Source: a virus. From it: a stretch of DNA of 31,708 nucleotides. The translations under genes and the position numbers were made by a program. Positions within the stretch are counted from its first letter, which is position 1. Each line of letters opens with the position of its first letter. The stretch covers positions 1-31,708 of IMG/VR virus record IMGVR_UViG_3300017744_000080, one strand, 5' to 3'. The notes beneath the pieces were generated by a model. The model was not told the DNA's origin and made no database searches. It saw only the letters and a program-made list of their open reading frames with translations. Below are positions 16,301-23,365 of this stretch, piece after piece.

Positions 16301-19300
16301 ATATGTATCAGTACTTACACTGTTATTTGATAAAAATGGAGCCGTTGATTGAGGCGCTCTGAATCCGTATACGTTGTGTCTAAATTGGTAAGTACCATTA
16401 GTATCGATAAAAGCGCTAGTACTTGAGGCGCCTCCTGCAGGTATCCCTAAAGGAAATCTAGTTAAAATATCTGGTAAGTTGTTTCTAACTTCTACCCCTA
16501 TTTGCACAGGTTCTGATAAATTACCTAAAGTGTTTCTAGTTCTTAACTCTACAAAGTAAGTACCTTCTGGTACTTTTTCAAATACTAGCTCTGTTGGACC
16601 TTTTTCTATGCCCATAGGACTAGGATAGTTAGGGAAGTCGTGAATTAATTCGTAACCTGCTAGATGCTTATAGTAAGCACTTAGTTCTACGTCTCCTATA
16701 ACTCCATCATCATCTTGAGAATCGTCGGCATCATATACAAGACCAGATATAGCTTCTGCCAAAGGATGTTCCCAGTCTATAACCACATCGCTGCCTTGTA
16801 GTGTACTAGACGATGTTACTTGTTGAGGCCTATAATGTACTGCTCTGGGTTTTGGTATGTCGTCTGTTGATACAATGTCTTTATTAATAGGCTCCACTAC
16901 ATAGGTTGAGAGAGTTCCTTCAATAGAGTCAAACTTAGAATCATAATGCTCTACTGCTACTAAATCAAACTTTGTCCCGTCCGCTGATTGGGCTAGTGAT
17001 AGTATTTTATACTCTTTAAGAGATCCTTCTACAGTCAAGCCATTAGTAGTTTCTTTAAGAGCCCAAATGCTTCCGCTCTCAGGAGCCTCAGTAAAGTCTG
17101 AAGAAATTTCTAGAACATTATGTGTACCTGATGACGTACTTACTTCTCGTGTTTCAGTACGGATGTCTTCTTTCCATCCTAGAGACAGACTGGAAGTGGC
17201 TGAAGAAGTACCCTTAGCATTTGATGCTTTATCTTCAGTATCTAACTCTTGAAAAGTATATACACCGTTACCGTCAGGATCTACATACGCTTTATTTATA
17301 ATATCGCCTTTGGAATAAGATACTCCATTAACAATCATATCCTCTAAAGCATATGCTGTAGGTTTTATTAAAACTGTGCTAATTTCAAATTCACTACCTG
17401 CATCAAGTGTAACAGAGGAGTCTAAAGCTACTCGTGATTTAGAAGAGTAATGAGCAAGTTGATTACTATAAGTTCTTAAGCCCGAGTCAAAATCTCCGCT
17501 CCAAGCAGTTCCTCTAGCCCAAGGCGAAGTATCTCCTGCTATATTACTATAACCTCGACCCCATCCGCCAGGATTACTTCCGCTCCAAATACTATTTTCA
17601 AGTCCAGATCCATTACTTGTAGCTTCATCCATTATAAGTCTACCATCTATCCAGAGTCTTAGAGTTCCTTCTGTAGGATGTATCTCCCATGCTACAGTAT
17701 GAACCAAGTCGTCGAATTCCGGAATATCTGAAATTTTTATATTTTTAACAATGGTATTATTTGTGGTTGATTGAACATTGGCATTTCCGTCGCCTGTTCT
17801 AGCTCCAAAATACTTTTCATCATTGATAGTTAATACACCTATCCAAGTACCTGTAGAGTCTCCTCCATGTTCGAACAAACACTCGGAGGAATTAGAAAAA
17901 GCACTCGGAAGTACTACTTCACCTGCCATTACAACGGACTGCCCTCGTACTGTAGCACTGAAGGCGTCCGTGCCTATCTCTGTATTTGCAGTATAAGTAT
18001 TTCCAATAGTTAAATGTTTTTCGACCTGGGTAGATACAAAACCGCCATATCTAACAGAAGTTCTATCACCATCTTGTATATTTACTATATCTCCAGGGGT
18101 TACGAACGCCCCGTTTATACCTGTGGAAAAACTTACGAGCTCTTGTTGGTTTGCGGCTGTCCATAGCTTCCACTTACCATATCTACTCGCTTGTGCTTCG
18201 GACGTACAGCCCATAGCCGTAACTTCTTGTGTAATAGTAGTTCCTGTCTCTGAAATATTTTGACGATCTTCTACTAAAAGAGGTTCTATCTTATAGTCAT
18301 TTCTAGGATTATTCCAATATACTATAGCTTGGTTAGGTCTAGTCTTACTTCCTGTGCCTTCGTATTCAAATTTTCCATCAATAACATTAGCTTTTGTAAA
18401 GTTTGCTACAGGATAAGAAGGGGCATCGGGGATAGGAGTTATTTTACCTTCCATAAAGTACAGCATACCAATAAAGTTAGTAGCGAGGTCTTTTAGTACT
18501 TTATAGGAATCTACAGCTTTCGTCAAGTATACATTTAAAGTATATCTTGGCTCTAATCCGCCTTTTCCATCTGAAACTAATTCATCACAGTATCTTCCCA
18601 GCCTATATAAAGCATATTTATCAACATCTAAAGAGCTAATAAAATCTCCTAAACCATACCTATTGTTAGTAAGAATATCATAAAAAATCCAAGCAGGATT
18701 ATTAGTATAAACTTTTTCTGATCTAAAAGATCCATCCCAATCTTGATAAGTACTTGTTATAAGTCCTGTGTCTGTATCTCTTTTATATGAAGATATTCCG
18801 TCAGAAGCTTCGTCTCGAGTAACATAATTAGAGGGTACAGATATTAATAATCCCTTTGCATGGTAACTTCTTTTAGGCATCTTCTGGTGTCTTTTTGTGT
18901 TAAAGGACACCTTACCCATTGCAGTTAATGGGTAATTAAGTATATCTTTTGTAATTAGAGTTACGGTAGCCATTTGAGCAGCGGTAACATTTGTCCAGTC
19001 CTTGCTTCTTTTACCTGCTTTACTATATCCATCATCATCATCAGAATCGATTCTAGCAACTACTATTTTGAAATCCTCAAAAGGTCGTAACTTATCTATA
19101 TCTACTTCGTGTTCAAAGGTTCTTGCATTTTTATACTTACCTTTGTGAGTAACTGTTTTCGTTCCAAAGAATGTAGACCAGACTCCATTTTCTTTTACCT
19201 GTGCAGAAATTTTATATCTAATATAAGTGGTTTTATCGTCGCCATCACCGTTTCGGGCATAGAATCCACTACCGTAGTTAATTCTAAAAATAAGAGTATC

Positions 19301-20392
19301 TACTTCCATAAGCTGGGAAGACGACAATCCTAGGTTACCACTACCTTGTAAAGTTTTTGGGGCTTGAGTGCCACTGCCGTAACCAGTGCTTTGCTCAAAT
19401 TGTTGCCCTATATTTACAGTTACACCACTTGAACCGTGTCCTCCAGAACCGCTCAAAGGTGGCTGAGTTAAGTGACCTGTAAGAAACTGTACCTGAGTAC
19501 TCGGTATTTTTGCACCTATCGACTGATTTTTATGATTAAGATCTTTTGCGGCAATTAAACCTAAATTTTCAATTTTGTGTGTTCCGCTAGGGTGGGGCCA
19601 GTTATCTTTCAAAGTAACAGAAGTACCAGAAATACTTGCTATACCCACTGCGGAATCCATTTCTAATTTGTAGTCTCCATTTGGTACTACTGTTGATGCT
19701 GCATAATATTCTCCCCCATTCAGGACAAAAGAGCCGTAGTCATTTGGACCTGCAGAAGGTGAAACTATATTGAAGCCTTGACCGGAAGCAGGTCTATCTG
19801 TGATAAACCCCTCCACAACTCCATTTCCTAACAAAGTAGGAGAAGTTCCTGCTATTTCTTTTAATCTTATAGGTCTATATTTGGTGTCGTCATCAGATGT
19901 GCCTGCATTTAATAGGCTAAGAAGGTTTCCTGACCGTGCTCCTGGGCCTGTAACGGTATCTGCAGTAAAAAAGTCCTCTGCCTCTAAACGAGATGAATAT
20001 GTTCTATTAAGAATGTTACCAGTGGATATATTGGTTTTTGTAACATTGCTTGTATAAACATTTTTTGCAAGTACAAACTGGGACACTCCAATAGGTTGTC
20101 CATTTGCAGCGGATGTAATTACTGTTTGAGAAGTAGTACTTAAAGTTGCATTCTTACTTCCGTTTGTAAAAGTAAGAGTTACCTGAGAGTTTACTTGCCT
20201 AGTTCCTGCAGCTTCTACACTAGATATTCTGTCATTATCCAAAAATACACTAGCTTCGTTATTTACTAGTCCATAAATTGGGCCTTCTGAAATCACATCA
20301 GTTACGGAAAGCGTTGAAGACTCTCCGTTTCTCATTCTTTCGGTTAACTGACCTCTTTCTCTTCCGTCTATTCTTGTTCCACGATTAGCCAT
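10385..20392 (-). CDS. J: Host-specificity / tail tip protein, J family, giant form
   Basis: A 3335-residue protein, about three times lambda J (1132). In lambda, J forms the tail tip and binds the receptor. The start MANRG...LSVTDVISEGPIYGLV matches the J family start, and residues about 505-775 carry the core (NPAWIFYDILTNNRYGLGD, YCDELV, GLEPRYTLN, MGCTSEAQASRYGKW). Additions follow: a LamG/concanavalin-like domain at about 801-985 (LVHTVAWEIHPTEGTLRLWIDGRLI region); a fibronectin-III-like domain at about 1176-1300; about 40 (A/T)(N/D)xIx repeats at 1701-1900; a TKTYVDNQV...LDTLNELAAALG fibre segment near 2018-2068; eight repeats of 65-90 residues at about 2197-2797; a GTTTTINSTTL domain near 2950; and a β-structured end. 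It starts at a TAATG junction with I, with GGAGGA upstream. The C-terminal two thirds behave as a fibre fused to J. Confidence 0.95.
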   Translation of the reverse strand: MANRGTRIDGRERGQLTERMRNGESSTLSVTDVISEGPIYGLVNNEASVFLDNDRISSVEAAGTRQVNSQVTLTFTNGSKNATLSTTSQTVITSAANGQPIGVSQFVLAKNVYTSNVTKTNISTGNILNRTYSSRLEAEDFFTADTVTGPGARSGNLLSLLNAGTSDDDTKYRPIRLKEIAGTSPTLLGNGVVEGFITDRPASGQGFNIVSPSAGPNDYGSFVLNGGEYYAASTVVPNGDYKLEMDSAVGIASISGTSVTLKDNWPHPSGTHKIENLGLIAAKDLNHKNQSIGAKIPSTQVQFLTGHLTQPPLSGSGGHGSSGVTVNIGQQFEQSTGYGSGTQAPKTLQGSGNLGLSSSQLMEVDTLIFRINYGSGFYARNGDGDDKTTYIRYKISAQVKENGVWSTFFGTKTVTHKGKYKNARTFEHEVDIDKLRPFEDFKIVVARIDSDDDDGYSKAGKRSKDWTNVTAAQMATVTLITKDILNYPLTAMGKVSFNTKRHQKMPKRSYHAKGLLISVPSNYVTRDEASDGISSYKRDTDTGLITSTYQDWDGSFRSEKVYTNNPAWIFYDILTNNRYGLGDFISSLDVDKYALYRLGRYCDELVSDGKGGLEPRYTLNVYLTKAVDSYKVLKDLATNFIGMLYFMEGKITPIPDAPSYPVANFTKANVIDGKFEYEGTGSKTRPNQAIVYWNNPRNDYKIEPLLVEDRQNISETGTTITQEVTAMGCTSEAQASRYGKWKLWTAANQQELVSFSTGINGAFVTPGDIVNIQDGDRTSVRYGGFVSTQVEKHLTIGNTYTANTEIGTDAFSATVRGQSVVMAGEVVLPSAFSNSSECLFEHGGDSTGTWIGVLTINDEKYFGARTGDGNANVQSTTNNTIVKNIKISDIPEFDDLVHTVAWEIHPTEGTLRLWIDGRLIMDEATSNGSGLENSIWSGSNPGGWGRGYSNIAGDTSPWARGTAWSGDFDSGLRTYSNQLAHYSSKSRVALDSSVTLDAGSEFEISTVLIKPTAYALEDMIVNGVSYSKGDIINKAYVDPDGNGVYTFQELDTEDKASNAKGTSSATSSLSLGWKEDIRTETREVSTSSGTHNVLEISSDFTEAPESGSIWALKETTNGLTVEGSLKEYKILSLAQSADGTKFDLVAVEHYDSKFDSIEGTLSTYVVEPINKDIVSTDDIPKPRAVHYRPQQVTSSSTLQGSDVVIDWEHPLAEAISGLVYDADDSQDDDGVIGDVELSAYYKHLAGYELIHDFPNYPSPMGIEKGPTELVFEKVPEGTYFVELRTRNTLGNLSEPVQIGVEVRNNLPDILTRFPLGIPAGGASSTSAFIDTNGTYQFRHNVYGFRAPQSTAPFLSNNSVSTDTYKIDCSGMSTTTEHNNDANTFLDDHYYVLIRTTQTSNIFKLLRFSRSNSYNIPYWYDAGTGSTTGGLTSSLEQEGIQGTVSKLATSTIITGTSTSFTSDFQVGDLLVVGSQAAKISFIESDTRMEVDRDMGAAFTNSKAQTTNYRIDIATESIIARVYKHNTESYQLVSLINIDSSVTPQQGKTSLLYQKVANNGNAPTYVQAAGSFANPADGNSGWTISIPEMNNDKDIVYAISRIFTSDGSAPQESGWSTPFIHSRRQDGDRGPGRWHIPVNSLPVTSAQADTAWDTNWDGRPGDPVTNDQAYFFTGSEAAPNGQTVFLFDGTDWNSQSEVLDGQLLFAESVATGQLQANAISANKIQANAITTDKLEANSITTAALSANAIETNTLSADSVTAEKLEAEVITAKHFSATTVLADLISANSIKANDIKSNSITANKIAANSINANSIAANSITTEILKANVITADHINSGSVVSDLITANSIKSADIKANTISAEEIATGAIDANHVTADTVVANLLNANSVKAAEIKTANIAAITADLGDITAGTLRTSGANYIPDATDVPTGNESGAFIDLNNGRFVFGDADASILWDGDQLKLSGVQIDATSNIDAIAGVIVQEDATTQATAATTLDFTTGLNVAGTDNTSAAISVDTDTIATKTYVDNQVSGLVDSAPEALDTLNELAAALGDDASFSSTVNTALGNRVTTSSDQALKSPTALSIDGGTLTLTKADDTTDTVTIATSDTTYDLTVPESTTNISLAGSDSSTDNITISGGTNVTVTRTDATTLTLSSSNTEYTAGDGISLPGENGTQFKAAVDDTTIELSATDGTGVIQAKTDTVADGGTALATGDQINDFVLGKGYTTNTGTVTSVAAGNGLTGDPVTSAGNLAVGAGDGITVNTNDVAVNVDDVTVKINASAKVAAKTAAVAENATGLATAGGVYTYIANQNFSDTDGTVTSVGGGDGLTGTVTTTGDLAVGAGTGITVNTNDVAVNVDDTTIEVNASDNIAAKTGNVATGAATLVTGGTVHAYIGQLGFSTTDGTVTSVSGGSGLTGTVTSSGSLAVGAGNGITVADDSVAVVVDDVTLKINASAKVAAKIAAIQENGTELATAHQIYTFVTSRGYTDNVGDITQVIAGNGLTDGGDSGAVTLNVVGGGGITANSDEIEVTVDDTTIELSATDGAGSVKAKTADIVDGGTALATGDQIHDFVSTNYAGTVTSVGGGDGLSGTVTSSGNLAVDPDNTTIEINASAKVAAKTDSVVENGTALATGDQIHDFVTNIGYTSNVGTVTSVGGGAGLSGTVTSTGDLAVNVDGTTIEVNVSDNIAAKTGNVAENGTDLATTGTIYSYISGLNYTTNTGTVTSVGGGDGLTGTVTSSGNLAVDVDDATIQISNAKVAAKTDAVADGGTALATGDQIHTFVTNIGYTSNVGTLTGVTAGTLIDVDTTTAASPSISVDLSELTDTTTLVAETDRFVVLDNGSQNTIDPANIPLTVFDGSSFTAEADGGNADTLGDQLPAYYLNTSTTFGGELSGTYNNLSVGTLTNLTMTGILKGPDNFTIDPADGDGNHGNNNGTLIIKGNLQIDGTTTTINSTTLDVDDLNITVAKGAADSAAADGAGITIDGASASLTYEHASTGWLFNRNLRIDRDSPYLTIRDTSDDDDHRIQFLDNVNANVARIDTINDDFNIRGYGSSRDVVVYANDTRRVTVNGDTGKVGIGTSSPARALHVSSGTTNEVARFESTDTACLVEFKDTTGTASIETRNDFRFNAGGSERLRIDSSGKVGIGVVTPAELLSLTRASGKIGWGMEGNYGIRLGYFDDTGGVHGFHIDTKHSGTVVSETSFVVRADSGNVGISTKNPKAKLQVEALGIDTLTTAVESTNETVIDSFAKADFRTAKYTVQITQGTNYQASEVLVIHDGTNAIATEFAKLETNGVLGTINTDINGTAVRLKVTMSSATAATVKIVRHCVTV
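12000..13800 (-). repeat. Eight tandem fibre repeats within J
   Basis: The protein here repeats a unit of the form (D/E)GGTALATGDQIHDFV..NIGYTSN-(V/T)GTVTSVGGGDGL(T/S)GTVTSSGNLAV...VDDxTIxxNASAKVAAKT. Unit length varies from about 65 to 90 residues because some copies carry an extra GxGITVNTNDVAV segment. The DNA copies remain similar, for example TGATC(A/T)CC(T/A)GTAGC(G/T)AGTGC near 12058, 12485, 12690 and 13748. Related copies lie in the neighbouring fibre gene. Such repeats usually form β-structured shaft segments. Confidence 0.88.
12100..12162. repeat. 63-bp direct repeat, copy in J
   Basis: Identical by eye to 5774-5836 in the giant fibre gene, in the same orientation. The 6326-bp offset preserves the protein frame between the two genes, so exchange between the copies would yield an in-frame J-fibre chimera. 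Confidence 0.85.
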
Positions 20393-21159
20393 TATGCAAA
20401 AGTTCCTCCGCCAATACCACCACTAAAGCTTACCTGAGCAAAGGCAGTTCCGGTATATCCTGTTAAATCAACTGTAGGGGTTATTGTTTCGTCCAAAGGT
20501 TTTATAAAACCTTGTGATGTTGTTATATGAGAAGGATTTCTAAAATCCCCTTCTATCATATCTACTGCTACTACTTTTCCGGGTACTCTTAACTCTCCAT
20601 ACAATATAGGTATAGGGTCACCCTCTGTTACGTTTCCAGAGTCAGAGCCCCCATAAAGATAGTTAGAAGGATTATCATTATCTACAGAAGGGTCTGGCAT
20701 CATCATTTCCATAATGCCCATTATAGCAAGATTAGTAGCTACCATTGCAAGTCCGAAACCTAAATTGGTACTCATTGCTGCACCAATTAACTGACCTGTA
20801 GTCATACCAGCCGCCGCCGCCGAGCCCGCTGCTGCTGCACCAATAGCTGGCAAAGCAACAAATACAATTACCAAAGCTACTACTATTTTTATAGCTTTTT
20901 TAGATCCTGCAGGAACTAAAGAAATAGTTACATCTCCCTCTTCCAAAGAAGTAAGTAGTTCTTCTTGAGGTATCTCCTTTCCTTGATGTACTATATTCAT
21001 ACATATATCTTCCTGCTGGCATTTGTGTAGAAAAGGTTTAAAGTCGGGTCTATTTGCATTTATGCACTTAAAAATATCTTGATAAGTATCACTGTTCACA
21101 GTAAAACTTGAACCAAAACGTTCTCCTAATTCTCCTTGTAGATAAACTTTACGGCGCAT
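20392..21159 (-). CDS. I: Tail tip assembly protein, lambda I family
   Basis: A 255-residue protein (lambda I is 223). The N-terminal ~85 residues look like the ubiquitin/MoaD-like β-grasp domain of the family (RKVYLQGELGERFGSSFTV ... GDVTISLVPAGSKK). A long hydrophobic Ala/Gly/Met-rich region follows at 89-154, and then the family hallmark GDPIPILYGELRVPGKVVAV at about 180-199. The start overlaps the end of the K gene by 11 nt (ATGCGCCGTAA), and the stop overlaps the J start as TAATG, so K, I and J are translated as a coupled set. In lambda, I is needed for tail-tip assembly but is not found in the finished virion. The last 40 residues are Gly/Thr-rich and end GGIGGGTFA. Confidence 0.9.
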   Translation of the reverse strand: MRRKVYLQGELGERFGSSFTVNSDTYQDIFKCINANRPDFKPFLHKCQQEDICMNIVHQGKEIPQEELLTSLEEGDVTISLVPAGSKKAIKIVVALVIVFVALPAIGAAAAGSAAAAGMTTGQLIGAAMSTNLGFGLAMVATNLAIMGIMEMMMPDPSVDNDNPSNYLYGGSDSGNVTEGDPIPILYGELRVPGKVVAVDMIEGDFRNPSHITTSQGFIKPLDETITPTVDLTGYTGTAFAQVSFSGGIGGGTFA

Positions 21160-21847
21160 ATCTATAAACTCCTGTTAAATATTTTTTCCAAAATGGATAT
21201 AAATTTTCTCGACATGATAGTCTGTTTTCTGCATGGTGAAAGAATAAATCATCTCCTAAGTAAACACCACAATGGTTTGCTATATTTGATTGTACTGTAA
21301 ATATTAGCACATCATTTTTTTGTATATTTCCTTCGACTCTGACATAATTATAATTTTTTATCATTTCATCAGTAAAATAGTCTAAGTCCTTATCCCACCA
21401 ATTATCTTCAAACGCTTTTCTAGCTGGGATATGTATATCTTGGCTCGATAAATAATCTCTCATCGCTTCAAAACAATCATTTGTGCCAAATTCGTAAGTC
21501 CTTCCATATAATGCTTTTGCCTTTCTTTCAGGTTCTTGTATATGAAGTTCCATATTAGGGTAGCTAAAAATATAGTAAGGTAATCCTATAGCGTTACAAT
21601 ATTTGATATCCGCAGGGCTAGGAGTACAACTAGCGTCTGGATGGCTATGAACTATGGCTACAATATCAGCTCTATGGGATATATTTATATATTCTGTAGA
21701 GTCTATAATAAAGTCGTCCTTATCTTCTGCTACATTGGTACAAGGATACCACTTTGACTCTCCTTTTACTACTGCAAAAACTCCACAACCTTCTCGTGGG
21801 TAGCACTCTTCAAAATGCTTTCGTATATCTTCTAAGTGTTCTTGCAT
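21149..21847 (-). CDS. K: Tail tip assembly protein, lambda K family (JAMM + NlpC/P60)
   Basis: Two enzymatic domains in one 232-residue chain. The first is a JAB1/MPN-type metalloprotease-like domain with a complete JAMM motif: Glu19, then His67-x-His69-x7-Ser77-x2-Asp80. The second is an NlpC/P60 cysteine-peptidase-like domain with Cys125 (GTNDCFEA), His192 (NHCGVYLG) and a polar His204/His205. K of lambda has the same architecture; the NlpC/P60 part may cut cell-wall peptides during DNA entry. All catalytic residues are present, so activity is plausible. The ATG at 21847 is chosen over an in-frame ATG at 21898 that would overlap the L gene by 50 nt. The chosen start sits one base after the L stop (TAATATG), indicating coupled translation. 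Confidence 0.92.
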   Translation of the reverse strand: MQEHLEDIRKHFEECYPREGCGVFAVVKGESKWYPCTNVAEDKDDFIIDSTEYINISHRADIVAIVHSHPDASCTPSPADIKYCNAIGLPYYIFSYPNMELHIQEPERKAKALYGRTYEFGTNDCFEAMRDYLSSQDIHIPARKAFEDNWWDKDLDYFTDEMIKNYNYVRVEGNIQKNDVLIFTVQSNIANHCGVYLGDDLFFHHAENRLSCRENLYPFWKKYLTGVYRYAP

Positions 21848-21848
21848 A

Positions 21849-22994
21849 TTAAAACTTCGCTGTGCCAGGGAATCCGGCAAAAGGTAATACTGATGCATTC
21901 AATTTATTACTGGAAGGCAATGTGTTATAACTATGATTGGCGGTTTGTCCTTGAAATCTACACTTACATGAATTTATTAACTTTCCGCAGGCCTCTTCTC
22001 TGACCCAGTATGCACTATTTTGTGATGGTGTATTATTTTGGTTAGAGTCTACTAAAGATTTAAAAATCGTTGTAACTGTTACACCATTAATAGAAATAGA
22101 TGCTTTTACTAAAGAGTCTTTACTATATGAGGACGAAGCAGAGTAGTTTTCAAATGTATAAACTCTTTGCCAATATAATTCTCCCGAAACGTCTCCAGGA
22201 CGAATAGTAGAATTTGATGTATGCTTCTGTTTTGCTACATAGTACTTATTATTTCTTTTTACATAACTATTTTGAGTATATGCTGTACCATCGTTATAAT
22301 TACTACTATGCGAAGTAACATGATAGGTTAAAGCCATAGGTTCATCAAATACATTAAAGTAAAAAAACTTATTAGAACTACTATCACTAGAGTCATAGTC
22401 CTCTAGCTCTGATACAGGACTCCAAGTACAACCTCCTTTACCATGAGTAGAGTGTCCTTGATACTGCCAACTACAATACTTCCCTACTTGTATTCTTCTA
22501 GGTAGCTGTATGCCTTCTAAGTCATAAGCTACTGCTAGCTCGAAACTGACTAACATATTGTTTTCGGCGGAAACTCTATCTATCTTATATCTTACGCGGG
22601 ACATAGTAACAGGGGGGTTACTACTACTACCCAGACCATTATCTAAATATTTATCAAAAGTTATACGAGATACTAATGTAGAACCTACTAAATCATTAAA
22701 ATTTCTAATACCTAGACTATTTTTTAGAATACTGCCCACGTTAGCAATACTTAAAGTAGGACGATTTATTGAGCCATCTGCAGAAATTTCCATGCCGTCC
22801 AATTCCATAGGCATAGCTACATAGGTCTGTACATCTCCACTACTATCTGCTCTGAACTTAATTTCTCCGAATCCTTGATTAACTCCGGGATGAAAATACT
22901 TCTCCCCTCCTGAGGCTAGTTGAAGATCGAAAAGCTCTACCTTGCCCTCATTAATCTCAGACTGTTGAGCATCTGTTGCTATTATATTTGTCAT
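21849..22994 (-). CDS. L: Tail tip protein L with inserted binding-module repeats
   Basis: A 381-residue L-family protein (lambda L is 232). The N-terminal half follows the family pattern (LFDLQLASGGEKYFHPG near 21-37; LPRRIQVGKYCSW near 165-176), and the end LPFAGFPGTAKF is a family hallmark. Lambda L binds an iron-sulfur cluster through four Cys. Here Cys174 and Cys189 form one group and Cys336, Cys343 and Cys345 the other. Between them lie about 145 residues holding two repeats that resemble chitin-binding CBM5/12 modules: YNDGTAYTQNSYVKRNNKYYVA...PGD...YWQRV (233-278), and SASSSYSKDSLVK...TTIFKSL...TPSQNSAYWVRE (285-333). The insert accounts for the extra length and could place a glycan-binding surface at the tail tip. 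ATGA overlap with M upstream. Confidence 0.9.
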   Translation of the reverse strand: MTNIIATDAQQSEINEGKVELFDLQLASGGEKYFHPGVNQGFGEIKFRADSSGDVQTYVAMPMELDGMEISADGSINRPTLSIANVGSILKNSLGIRNFNDLVGSTLVSRITFDKYLDNGLGSSSNPPVTMSRVRYKIDRVSAENNMLVSFELAVAYDLEGIQLPRRIQVGKYCSWQYQGHSTHGKGGCTWSPVSELEDYDSSDSSSNKFFYFNVFDEPMALTYHVTSHSSNYNDGTAYTQNSYVKRNNKYYVAKQKHTSNSTIRPGDVSGELYWQRVYTFENYSASSSYSKDSLVKASISINGVTVTTIFKSLVDSNQNNTPSQNSAYWVREEACGKLINSCKCRFQGQTANHSYNTLPSSNKLNASVLPFAGFPGTAKF

Positions 22995-23365
22995 GCTTCA
23001 TAAACTCTTTTTACATTTACGGTTAAAGAATAAAAGTTATCGTACTGATAATTTACACTATAAGTTGTTAAAACAACTTTTACGGTTTTTTCAGATCCTG
23101 AAGTATTAGTATCAGGAATTTTTAAATTAAATTTAGTTACTGCTTTTGTAGCGTCCAGAAACAATATTACATCATCTACAAACTCTTTCGTTCTAGTTTT
23201 AAACTGAAGTGTGTAGGTTTCTTGTATAGAGTTTAAGCCTGGTGCTATTCTCTGTTCATAACCATCTCCAAAACTAGAAGTTAATACTTTGGGTCTTACT
23301 TCTCTATTCAAAGATTTATCTGGTGTTGCGTAAAGTGCATCTTTATATATAAAACCTAACGCCAT
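22991..23365 (-). CDS. M: Minor tail protein, lambda M family
   Basis: A 124-residue protein of the lambda M (phage minor tail) family, which is about this length. The family pattern is visible: YATPDKSLNREVRPKVLTSSFGDGYEQR, then GLNSIQETYTLQF, and a final strand set ending in VNVKRVYEA. In lambda, M joins the tail tip together with L. The start is within TAATG at the end of the tape measure gene with GGGAG about 7 nt upstream, and the stop overlaps the L start as ATGA. The order H-M-L-K-I-J is the same as in lambda. No anomalies seen. Confidence 0.92.
   Translation of the reverse strand: MALGFIYKDALYATPDKSLNREVRPKVLTSSFGDGYEQRIAPGLNSIQETYTLQFKTRTKEFVDDVILFLDATKAVTKFNLKIPDTNTSGSEKTVKVVLTTYSVNYQYDNFYSLTVNVKRVYEA

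Noticed and set aside
21847-21898. K gene start at 21898
   Set aside because: It would overlap the L gene by 50 nt. The ATG at 21847, one base after the L stop, gives a start just before the JAMM domain.
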